From contig JAJZLU010000035.1 of assembly GCA_021850545.1 (NCBI GenBank), positions 1 through 64,000 of the forward strand: a stretch of 64,000 nucleotides of DNA, in the 5' to 3' direction. Positions within the stretch are counted from its first letter, which is position 1, and each line of letters opens with the position of its first letter. Source of the DNA: Thermoplasmata archaeon. GTDB lineage: Archaea; Thermoplasmatota; Thermoplasmata; Thermoplasmatales; Thermoplasmataceae. The notes beneath the pieces were generated by a model that worked only from the letters and a program-made list of their open reading frames with translations, was not told the origin of the DNA and did not search any database. Shown in pieces: positions 40,525 to 49,205 of the stretch. The position numbers were made by a program, and so were the translations under genes.

Positions 40525-41535
40525 ATGTCCACAGACATCTCACAATTGAGATTTGGCGAGGAACTCATAAAGAGAGGATTTGCCAAAATGACAAAGGGCG
40601 GCGTTATCATGGACGTTACAACTGCAGAGCAGGCAAGAATTGCCGAGGATGCAGGCGCAGTTTCCGTTATGGCCCTCGAGAGAGTTCCAGCAGACATCAG
40701 GGCAGCGGGCGGAGTCGCCAGAATGGCTGACCCGGAGAAAATAAAGGAAATTTTGGATGCAGTTTCAATTCCTGTCATGGCAAAGGTCAGAATCGGCCAC
40801 GTATCCGAGGGTTACACTCTTGAGGCCCTGGGAGTCGATATGCTTGATGAGAGTGAGGTGCTTACCCCCGCAGATCCTTTTTTCCACGTTTACAAGAAAC
40901 AGCTCAAGGTACCGGTTGTATGCGGTGCCAGGACACTTCCAGAAGCAGTGAGAAGAATTGTTGAGGGCGCAGCCATGATCCGTACCAAGGGAGAAGCTGG
41001 AACCGGAAACGTTGTGGAAGCCGTTAGGCACATCAGAATGGTCAATGAGGAGATCGGGATCGTAAAGGATCTTAGCCAAGAGGAACTTAAGAAAGTTGCA
41101 GAGAGGATTGCAGAGAATTACAGGGTCCTGAGGAAAACTGCCTCACAAGACCTCTTTGGGGATGAAAATTATCTCACAGGATACAACCTGTTTTATGGGC
41201 AGAACCTGGAAAAGATGGAAGCGGAAGTCCTGAAAGTCCTAAAGGAAGTGAGGAGACTTGGCAGGCTACCCGTGGTCAATTTCGCAGCGGGCGGAGTTGC
41301 TACACCTGCTGATGGTGCACTGATGATGAAGCTTGGCATGGATGGAGTTTTCGTCGGAAGTGGAATCTTCAAGTCCGAGGATCCAAAGAGAATGGCCAGG
41401 GCTGTAGTTGAAGCAGTTGAAAACTACGAAGATTACAAGATCATAGGAAATGTCTCTTCTGGCCTGCCAGGGATGCAGGGCTTGGACATAGAACAGATGC
41501 CCAAGGAAATGAGGCTCCAGGAAAGAGGTTGGTAA
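40525..41535 (+). CDS. pdxS: Pyridoxal 5'-phosphate synthase lyase subunit PdxS (ORF-track start 40471 appears over-extended)
   Basis: [67 protein letters not shown]. Confidence 0.96.
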   Translation: MSTDISQLRFGEELIKRGFAKMTKGGVIMDVTTAEQARIAEDAGAVSVMALERVPADIRAAGGVARMADPEKIKEILDAVSIPVMAKVRIGHVSEGYTLEALGVDMLDESEVLTPADPFFHVYKKQLKVPVVCGARTLPEAVRRIVEGAAMIRTKGEAGTGNVVEAVRHIRMVNEEIGIVKDLSQEELKKVAERIAENYRVLRKTASQDLFGDENYLTGYNLFYGQNLEKMEAEVLKVLKEVRRLGRLPVVNFAAGGVATPADGALMMKLGMDGVFVGSGIFKSEDPKRMARAVVEAVENYEDYKIIGNVSSGLPGMQGLDIEQMPKEMRLQERGW

Positions 41536-41547
41536 TCCATCTACAGT

Positions 41548-42276
41548 TTGCTTGACACAATACTGATACTTGCCATACTGGCAGTGCTCTTTGCTGTATC
41601 CAGGTTATTTAATATCTTTGACCTGAAAGGGACAACCGCAGCCCTTATAGTTGGACTCATAGTGGCCTTTTTTGGCTCCATCGACTGGCTCGTGGTCCTT
41701 CTTGTATTCGCCATTAGTTCGCACTTTGCAACAAAGGCTTATTTCGATGTCAAGAAGAAGCAGCATGTACAGGAGGGGATTGCCGGTGAAAGGCGAGTTT
41801 CAAATGTTTTCTACGCTGCACTAATTGGAATTGCCATCGCATCACTTAATCTGACAAGCATGTTTGCGCATTCCATTTATTTCCATTATTTCGAGCTATT
41901 TTCAGTTTCCCTCGCCGTTGTTAATTCTGATACGTTTGCTTCGGAGATTGGCCAGATTGACAAAAGAGTCTATATGATAACAACCCTGAAGAGAACTACC
42001 CCAGGCATAAACGGTGGAATTTCCCTGACAGGGGAGGTGGCTGCCCTTTTCGGGGCATTTGTCGTTGCCATTACCTATGGCCTGTTGAACCTGTCTGGCA
42101 CAAGCCTTGAAAGGATTCTTCTGGTTGGGGCCCTTGGTTTCCTCGGGTGCCAGATAGACAGCATCCTTGGCGCAACATTAGAGAACAGGAATAAACTCAG
42201 CAAGGGAGAAGTGAATTTTCTGGCTTCCCTTTTTTCAGTGATCATTGCGATACCAGTTCTTTTCTTTGCTTTCTGA
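41548..42276 (+). CDS. DUF92-family membrane protein
   Basis: VNSDTFASEIGQIDKRVYMITTLKRTTPGINGGISLTGEVAALFGA typical of DUF92. Confidence 0.85.
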   Translation: MLDTILILAILAVLFAVSRLFNIFDLKGTTAALIVGLIVAFFGSIDWLVVLLVFAISSHFATKAYFDVKKKQHVQEGIAGERRVSNVFYAALIGIAIASLNLTSMFAHSIYFHYFELFSVSLAVVNSDTFASEIGQIDKRVYMITTLKRTTPGINGGISLTGEVAALFGAFVVAITYGLLNLSGTSLERILLVGALGFLGCQIDSILGATLENRNKLSKGEVNFLASLFSVIIAIPVLFFAF

Positions 42277-42430
42277 TTAAACTTGATACCTTTTCCATTA
42301 ATTCCATTTTAACGAAATGCTATTAACTCAGCAAAAGGATCCCATATTAGATTAAGAATAGAAAGTGCATGAATTGCAGAATTAAAAAAAACAGTACATC
42401 AAATAAATAGAAAAATTTGGAATTAAAGGT

Positions 42431-43069
42431 TTATTGTTTTGTGAGCAGGATGAACCCGTTAGATGAATCGGCCCCTGCGGCTGCATTTATGACCACAAAC
42501 AGCCCCTGTCCCTTTGTCATTAGCTTAAGGGCGGTGGCATTAAGTTCCACAGAAAAGTTGAAGGTGTACTTTCCTCCAGTATAGGTAACGTTCTTCGTGA
42601 ATGAGTGGAACAGCTGGTAGGTTATGTTCTGGTAGGTGTATGTGGTTGCCAGCCTTGATGCATTCTGCACAATCGAACTGTTAACAGAACTATTGAGAGT
42701 TATTCCCGATTTGAGGGTCTGATTGACCAACTGGTTATAGACCTGAGTATAAGTCACATTGTATGTTGAGTTATAGGCACTGAGATTCTGAACAGCAGGT
42801 GCAATGACCGTGAGGTTCATGCCTCCTGACGCAGTAGTTGCTGTAATGGTCATGGAAAATGACACATTAGTCGTGGAATCGGTCACATTAGCCGTGTATG
42901 TCTGGTTGGAAGCGTTATAATAACCGCTTACGCCACTGGAAGTTATGCCCGTCACGGCAGTTCCTGAAGCCTTTGAAGATATTATGTGGGATGTCCCAAA
43001 GGCTCCGCCGATTATTAACACAGTTAGTACCAGGAACCCAATCCATCCTTTGATATTGCTGCTTGCCAT
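42431..43069 (-). CDS. Membrane-anchored/secreted Ser/Thr/Asn-rich hypothetical protein
   Basis: N-terminal TM then beta-rich extracellular-looking domain with many NxS/T sequons. Confidence 0.6.
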   Translation of the reverse strand: MASSNIKGWIGFLVLTVLIIGGAFGTSHIISSKASGTAVTGITSSGVSGYYNASNQTYTANVTDSTTNVSFSMTITATTASGGMNLTVIAPAVQNLSAYNSTYNVTYTQVYNQLVNQTLKSGITLNSSVNSSIVQNASRLATTYTYQNITYQLFHSFTKNVTYTGGKYTFNFSVELNATALKLMTKGQGLFVVINAAAGADSSNGFILLTKQ

Positions 43070-43076
43070 TTTAATT

Positions 43077-43757
43077 TCAAACTCCTATTTCCTTTGATTT
43101 CGTTATATCCGTTTTGCTGCTGTTTATTTTAGACAAGAGGGCAAGGTGCTCCTCTCCGAGTGTCTCCCTAATCTGCCTCATTCGGCTCTTTCTCCTAAGA
43201 ACTATCTTGAAGCTGCTGGTTTCTTGAATCAAAGTCTTAGACTCCCCAAGTAGATCCGATGAAGGAAAAACATAGTCGCAGTTTATGCCCTCTAGCGCCT
43301 TCCTGACCTCTGTTTTCTGGAATTTTAAGGAAGTCATGGAGCCACCCATTGAGAACATATACTGTTTAGTGAATCCAAGCTTTGCTTCTGGAGCCCCGAT
43401 TATTGTGTCACATAGAAGGGCCAGCTCGTAGCCAATGTCGATTGCATTTCCGTTGACAATGGCATAGAGGGGCTTTTCAATAGAGTAAATTATGGATGCG
43501 AGCGCCCTAAGTGAATTAAGCATTTCAAAAGGTTTGTCCCATCCAAGAAGTTCCGTTGCGAATATTTCATTCTGGCCTGTAATGGCGATGCTTTCCACAG
43601 CTGGATCAATGGAGGCGGTGCTCAAAGCCATCATGAGTTCATCAATAGTTTCCTTCCTTATTTTTCCAGAGGAGGAGCTTCTCAGGACTATTAGTCCCAC
43701 TTCGTCCTCTCTCCAGAAGGAGATCTCTTCAAAGCCCTTTACTCTTATATCACTCAT
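43077..43757 (-). CDS. Crotonase/enoyl-CoA hydratase-fold protein, divergent
   Basis: EEISFWREDEVGLIVLRSSSSGKIRKETIDELMMALSTASIDPAVESIAITGQNEIFATE... AIVNGNAIDIGYELALLCDTIIGAPEAKLGF. Confidence 0.72.
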   Translation of the reverse strand: MSDIRVKGFEEISFWREDEVGLIVLRSSSSGKIRKETIDELMMALSTASIDPAVESIAITGQNEIFATELLGWDKPFEMLNSLRALASIIYSIEKPLYAIVNGNAIDIGYELALLCDTIIGAPEAKLGFTKQYMFSMGGSMTSLKFQKTEVRKALEGINCDYVFPSSDLLGESKTLIQETSSFKIVLRRKSRMRQIRETLGEEHLALLSKINSSKTDITKSKEIGV

Positions 43758-45423
43758 CGTAGAACGCTGCCCTGTAAATTCTCATTATTGTCCCTGCAAA
43801 GACGAGGATAAATCCGAGGCCTATCCCAAATTCGGCATTTGGCACTGAACCGATAGGATCGAGCTGCATAATGAGATATATGATTGCTATTGTCCCAATA
43901 GTAAGCAATGCAGATAGAACCATTGCCACATTCTTGCTGAGGTGGAAGGTATTCTCGCTCTCAATTTTCTTCTCACTCTCAAGGGAAAGGTTTGCAGATT
44001 TCATTGTACCGATTGCGCCGAATACCATTACTCCCCCCGTGAACAGAGAGGTAAGAATATTGAGCCCACTGGTATGTACAAGTGTTGCAGTGAAATTTTG
44101 CCCAAAGTTGTATGCTGCGAACATCAGGATAAATAGGAATAAGAGGAAAGATGTGGTAATCTTGCTTGTACTGACCTTGAACTTTCCCTTTTTGTAAAGC
44201 CTGGAGAGCAAGGTAACCCCTGCCACAACTATTATGAAAGGCGGAACAAAGACTGCTGCAACTTCCCAGTTGGGTATCTGGACTCCCGGTGTGAGCGCTC
44301 CCCAAGCTGAAAGTATAGCCATGTATAAAATTCCCAGTATTCCAAATGACGTAACTAGTGGCCTTGAAAGAGGATGGAGGTCATCTGTGACATCTATGAA
44401 TGGAAGAAGAAGGAAATAAACCAGCGGGACAATTCCAAATACAGCAGTAGCTGCAAGTGCTGAAAGTGGCCCTGCGGCGCTGAACATTTCAAAATCCACT
44501 GCCTTATAAACAAAGAGGAGGAACCATGGCGGGTATGCGGGAACATATGCGGCCAGGGGGCTGCTTGGCGAAACCTGCGGGAATGGAGAGAAGAGTGCAG
44601 GCACATTCGGAAGAAGCGCAATTACTGATGGGATTATCATAAGAAGACCAAAACTGTACATAGCCAGTTGTGTCATGAATCCAAAGTTGTAAGGATACCA
44701 TTTTCTGTGCTTCTCTTCTTCGGTATCAACTGCCGGTGCCTTGTGATTCACGTCCTTATGTGATGGCATTATTCCGTTTGCTTCTGCAAGCCAGAAGTGT
44801 GCGCCGAATAATACTCCAATCAGGAGCACCAGTATAACGTGCCAGGCGAGCATGTGTATGAACAGGCTGGTTGACGTGCCGTTTCCGAAGAATATTGCTT
44901 CAAGTGAATTGCCTAGGAATGGAGTAGCCTGGGCGATCCCTCTGCCCACGTCTGTCGCATCTGCAGACAGTACATCCCCAGTCATTGAATAACCAAAGAA
45001 ACCGACGCCGATTGTAACTGCGAGCAGAAGCACCCCGATTATCCACTGCATCTGCCTTGGTTTCTTATATGAACCGAAGAAGTAATTCCTGTACATATGG
45101 ACATATATGAGGAAAATCATTGCATACGCACCGTACAGGTGTGTTGTTAGCATGAAAGAACCGAATGGGATTGAAGTGATGATCGCCTCGGTAGATATAT
45201 AAGCCTCAGACGGGTTGTAATAGAGCAGTAGAAGAAGCCCAGTTATTATCTGGTAGACGAAAGCCATGCTTATCAGGGCCCCAGTCCAGTACCAAATGCC
45301 TCCCCTCTTCCTCATGTAATCTGGAACTTTTTTTAAGGGGAGTTCCTCGATATGCATCACGTCTGGCCCAAGTATTTCTCCTTTCTTGGGCAGTTTTATG
45401 AGTTTAAATTTACTGTCTGCCAT
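43750..45423 (-). CDS. Cytochrome b (bc1/b6f-like)
   Basis: GALISMAFVYQIITGLLLLLYYNPS, HLYGAYAMIFLIYVHMYRNYFFGSYKKPRQMQWIIG, LLAWHVILVLLIG; adjacent Rieske. Confidence 0.93.
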   Translation of the reverse strand: MADSKFKLIKLPKKGEILGPDVMHIEELPLKKVPDYMRKRGGIWYWTGALISMAFVYQIITGLLLLLYYNPSEAYISTEAIITSIPFGSFMLTTHLYGAYAMIFLIYVHMYRNYFFGSYKKPRQMQWIIGVLLLAVTIGVGFFGYSMTGDVLSADATDVGRGIAQATPFLGNSLEAIFFGNGTSTSLFIHMLAWHVILVLLIGVLFGAHFWLAEANGIMPSHKDVNHKAPAVDTEEEKHRKWYPYNFGFMTQLAMYSFGLLMIIPSVIALLPNVPALFSPFPQVSPSSPLAAYVPAYPPWFLLFVYKAVDFEMFSAAGPLSALAATAVFGIVPLVYFLLLPFIDVTDDLHPLSRPLVTSFGILGILYMAILSAWGALTPGVQIPNWEVAAVFVPPFIIVVAGVTLLSRLYKKGKFKVSTSKITTSFLLFLFILMFAAYNFGQNFTATLVHTSGLNILTSLFTGGVMVFGAIGTMKSANLSLESEKKIESENTFHLSKNVAMVLSALLTIGTIAIIYLIMQLDPIGSVPNAEFGIGLGFILVFAGTIMRIYRAAFYDE

Positions 45424-45436
45424 TTAAAATACCTCT

Positions 45437-46174
45437 TTAAGCCCCCGCTACATCAACTTGTGTAACAGGAGTGGTTGTTGTCCCACTTGGGAATGGAGTT
45501 CCACCCTCTAGGTCACTCGGCTTTCCGTAGATTGTCGGGCCCAACATGCTCTTCACTTTGTAGGTGTCAGTGATAGGGTCAAAATCAAGCACCACATTTG
45601 GGAGTGGCTTTGCTGTGGGACCAGTTATTACTGCCGCACCTTTTGCAGGATCATAAGTGCTTCCATGGCAGTTGCAGTGGATGAATCCAGTCGGGCTGCT
45701 GAGAGAAGGATGTCCGGGGATTGCAGTTCCTCCACTGTAATAATGAATAATAGGAGGTACACATCCAAGATGCTGGCAAATTGCGCTGAAAGATACAACA
45801 GAACCGTATGGCCCAACCCCACCAGGAGATCTGAATGCCCCTCCAGTTGCAGGTATTGTGACATTCTGGGGTGTTACTCTCACATCGTTATTGCTTGTGT
45901 CTCCCAACCTCAGAAGGAAGTTTGGATCATTGTCAAGCGGGTAATAAAAAATGTAGGCCTTCGTGCTGTTTACCTTAATATCAGAGGTATGTATGGGGGC
46001 GCCAGTTGCTTCGTCCACAAGTGTTAGAGTGGGAAACGAAGAAAGCCCGGCAGCAGGAGTTATTAAATTCCTAATAACACCATTGGCAACCCCAACGACC
46101 GCGGCTCCCGCAGAAACTACGATCATTGCCTTCAGGAAATTCCTCTTTCCCTGATCTATTGGCTCATCGTCCAT
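45437..46174 (-). CDS. Rieske iron-sulfur protein
   Basis: CQHLGCVPPIIHYY...FIHCNCHGSTYDPAKG Rieske motifs; N-terminal TM with twin-arginine-like/KRNFLKAM start. Confidence 0.95.
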   Translation of the reverse strand: MDDEPIDQGKRNFLKAMIVVSAGAAVVGVANGVIRNLITPAAGLSSFPTLTLVDEATGAPIHTSDIKVNSTKAYIFYYPLDNDPNFLLRLGDTSNNDVRVTPQNVTIPATGGAFRSPGGVGPYGSVVSFSAICQHLGCVPPIIHYYSGGTAIPGHPSLSSPTGFIHCNCHGSTYDPAKGAAVITGPTAKPLPNVVLDFDPITDTYKVKSMLGPTIYGKPSDLEGGTPFPSGTTTTPVTQVDVAGA

Positions 46175-46331
46175 GAAGGATGAATAGAACTACTGTATAA
46201 GTTTTTTTTTGAATTTACAACTGCCTACATTATAGAATTGAGAATTAGATGATATTCTCGATTACGGGGCAGGAAATAAAGATATCTGGAAATCTGGAAA
46301 TCTTAATATACCGGTGTAGCATGATTCATTT

Positions 46332-46802
46332 ATGGCAAAAGAAAACGAAAAAGAAGAATCTGAAACGATAGAAACAAAGCAGAATATATCAGTAAAAGGA
46401 GTCAGAAAGGATATCTATGGAAGGATACTGAGACTCACCCGGGAGACTGGGCAAACTCTTGGGGACATCACGAACGAAGCCTATAGAACATTCCTTTCTG
46501 GTGTCGAGGGGGCAAGGCATCTTTCCCATAATTTCATAGAGGGGGCAACAAAGGGGTCTGTCAAGTATGTGGAGAATATCAAGAACCTCACAATAACCAG
46601 AGAAGACCTCGCGGAAATATCTACAAGAGTTGCGTTCAGAAACATTGACACTCTGGTTTTTGAAGACATTGCAACTGATGATGTTGCAAAACACGTTGAA
46701 AGCCTTACAAACGTAAAAGTGGTCGTGATACCAAAGACGGTAAGCAAGGCATCTATTTTGCTTAGGTCTACACTCATAGACGAGATACGGGTAACCAAAT
46801 AA
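46332..46802 (+). CDS. Hypothetical protein, possible nucleic-acid-binding
   Basis: Intact 156-aa ORF with own TATA-like upstream sequence; stop codon at the ISL3 insertion site. Confidence 0.55.
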   Translation: MAKENEKEESETIETKQNISVKGVRKDIYGRILRLTRETGQTLGDITNEAYRTFLSGVEGARHLSHNFIEGATKGSVKYVENIKNLTITREDLAEISTRVAFRNIDTLVFEDIATDDVAKHVESLTNVKVVVIPKTVSKASILLRSTLIDEIRVTK

Positions 46803-46806
46803 AACA
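46799..46806. repeat. Left target site duplication ATAAAACA
   Basis: Identical to 48094-48101, directly abutting IS ends. Confidence 0.9.
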
Positions 46807-48093
46807 GGTTCATCGGACTTTGGTGTGGGTAATTTTAGTCATCAATTAGCTATATTTTTTTATGGACGAGATCCAGATCTATTCAAAGCTCCTCGAGTGG
46901 AAGGTCGTGAATGTCTCTATCGATTCAGAGAAGAAGGTTGTTGAAGTCTTCATTGACCACGACAGGGGATCAAAGCTTCCCTGTCCAGAGTGCAGGACAG
47001 ATTGCATGGTCTATGATCACCTGAAGGAGCGTGTCTGGAGGGATCTCCATAGCATAGGATTCAAGACATTCATTCATGCAATGCCCCCAGGATAGAATGC
47101 CCTGAACATGGCATAAGGGAGGCTCTCATGCCATTCTCGGAGAAGAGATCAAGGTTCACTCTCAGATTTGAAACAAAATCCATCAGGATTTTGCAGAACA
47201 TGGATCTGTACAATTTCACCTGCACCATGGACATCTCGTGTAAGCAGGCGTGGAACATCATTGCTCATGCAGTGGAGAGGGGACTGTCAAGGAAAAGATC
47301 GCATCCCAGGGTAATATGCATAGATGACAAATCCTACAAGAAGGGTCGCAAGTACATCACCACAGTCATTGATTGTGAGACAAAGGGTGTTGACTATGTG
47401 TCATTCGAAAGGAAGAAGAAGTCCCTGTACCAGTATTAAGAAAGCATCTCGGAGGAGGATAGGTCCAACATAATTGCCGTTTCAATGGACATGTGGGATC
47501 CGTACATCAGCTCGACCCTGGAGCATGTCCCGGGTGCTCATGGAAAGATCGTCTTCGACCGCTTTCATGTCATGAAACATGTGAATGAGGCAGTTGATTC
47601 CGTGAGGAAGGAGGAGAATCGTGAGCTGGCGAAGAAAAGCATAATGGATCTCAAGGGTACGCGGTATCTCTGGCTATATTCAGGCGACAATCTGCCTGAA
47701 AGGTACAGGCAGAGGTACGGAGATCTGAAGGCATCAGATCTCAGGACAGGCAGGGCACATTCAATGAAGGAGAACATCAGGAGCCTCTGGAATCACCAAT
47801 CCATGGGTGAGGCAAAGGAGTACTGGAAAAACTGGCTCTCATGGGTCGCGCACTCATCCATCGATGCCATGAAGATTGTGGCAAAGATGATGAGGATGCA
47901 TATTGACAAGATACTGAACTATTTCACCCACAGAATCACCAATGCAAAGGCGGAAGGGATCAATTCCAAGATTTCTCTGATAGAAAAGATGGCGTATGGA
48001 TTCAGGAACAGAAGCTATCTGAGGACAGCGATATACTTCAAATGCGGAAATCTGGAACTTTATCCATGAACCCACACAAAAGTGTGAAGGACC
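46807..48093 (+). mobile_element. ISL3-family insertion sequence with 24-nt imperfect TIRs and 8-bp TSD
   Basis: IRL ggttcatcggactttggtgtgggt (46807-46830) vs reverse complement of IRR ggtccttcacacttttgtgtgggt (48070-48093), 19/24 identical; flanking 8-bp direct repeats ataaaaca at 46799-46806 and 48094-48101. Confidence 0.92.
46862..48069 (+). pseudogene. ISL3-family DDE transposase, disrupted by one frameshift and one in-frame stop
   Basis: Segments 46862-47095 (zinc-finger N-terminus LPCPECRTDCMVYDHLKERVWRDLHSIGFKTF), 47128-47439 and 47485-48069. Frameshift at C-run 47084-47088; TAA at 47437-47439 between SLYQY and ESISEEDRSN. IDDKSYKKG, SMDMWDPY, AKAEGINSK retained. Confidence 0.92.
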
Positions 48094-48101
48094 ATAAAAC
48101 A
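48094..48101. repeat. Right target site duplication ATAAAACA
   Basis: Identical to 46799-46806. Confidence 0.9.
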
Positions 48102-48154
48102 TAGATGCATGAAAATAATATATGCCTAGAGAATATGTGAACCTGCCAGCGGCA

Positions 48155-48227
48155 GGGCTCGTAGTCTAGTGGTTATGATACCGCCCTTACAAGGCGGTGG
48201 TCACCGGTTCAAATCCGGTCGGGCCCA
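48155..48227 (+). tRNA. tRNA-Val (anticodon TAC)
   Basis: gggctcgtagtctagtggttatgataccgcccttacaaggcggtggtcaccggttcaaatccggtcgggccca; acceptor GGGCTCG/CGGGCCC, anticodon stem CCGCC/GGCGG, loop CTTACAA, T arm ACCGG TTCAAAT CCGGT; no encoded CCA; TATA-like sequence about 35 nt upstream. Confidence 0.96.
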
Positions 48228-48545
48228 TAACACAATTCATTTCCCTTCGTTCAAGGATAGTTTCCCCTGTGCTTCCATACCAATATTACAAATTTTCAAT
48301 AAGTATTTGTTCAATATCCTGCACCTATAGAATTCTGTCATATCCTCTTGTATTCGCACTAAGGCCAAGGCCTACGGATAGATCTGGACTGCCTTTTGAT
48401 ACGAGCTGTTTTTCCTTAAAATGCATAGAAAAAGAGAACAAAAAGAACCTGTTTCATCATCAAGCCACTTCGATTGGCGGAAAGCTGGTTCCTGAAAGAT
48501 TAAACATTCTGTACATATAACAGAATTGCCTTTTCATCATCGTAG

Positions 48546-49202
48546 ATGTATAAAGACAGAAAAGATGCCGGCCAAAAGCTTTCTCTGCTTCTCCAAGAAT
48601 ATATTGGGGAGAACGTGATCGTATATGGCCTGACAAGGGGAGGTGTGCCGGTTGCACTGGAGATTGCGAATTTCCTGGACGCCCCCCTAGAAGCATTTAT
48701 TGTCAAGAAGCTGGGAGCACCATACCAGGAAGAACTGGCCCTTGGAGCCATAACTGAGGGAAAGGAGCCCACCATATATTATAACAGGGAAATCCTTGCA
48801 CAACTCCAACTGCATGTGAATGATCTTAAAGCAACAGTAAAGAAGAGAAAGGAGCAGATTGAGGAGTTGCAACATCTTCTCAGGCCCAACCGGGATATTC
48901 TAATAGACAGAAATGCAACTGCAATAATTGTGGATGACGGAATTGCCACAGGGGCAACAATGAGGGCTGCAATAGAATTTTTTAGAAAAGGAGGGCAGAA
49001 GAAGATAGTAGTTGCAGTTCCGGCAGGACAGAAGTCCGTGCTTGATGGCCTGAGGAATTTGGTAGATGATGTGGTTTGTCCCGACATAGTCACATATATG
49101 GAGGCAGTTGGAGAATTTTACAGGGACTTCCGGCAGGTAGAGAATGATGTGGTTCTAGACATTCTCAAGAAATCACGAAAACCCATCAAGAACCTGAAGT
49201 AA
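48546..49202 (+). CDS. Phosphoribosyltransferase-domain protein
   Basis: YKDRKDAGQKLSLLLQEYIGENVIVYGLTRGGVPVALEIA..., IIVDDGIATGATMRAAIEF. Confidence 0.88.
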   Translation: MYKDRKDAGQKLSLLLQEYIGENVIVYGLTRGGVPVALEIANFLDAPLEAFIVKKLGAPYQEELALGAITEGKEPTIYYNREILAQLQLHVNDLKATVKKRKEQIEELQHLLRPNRDILIDRNATAIIVDDGIATGATMRAAIEFFRKGGQKKIVVAVPAGQKSVLDGLRNLVDDVVCPDIVTYMEAVGEFYRDFRQVENDVVLDILKKSRKPIKNLK

Positions 49203-49205
49203 ATC

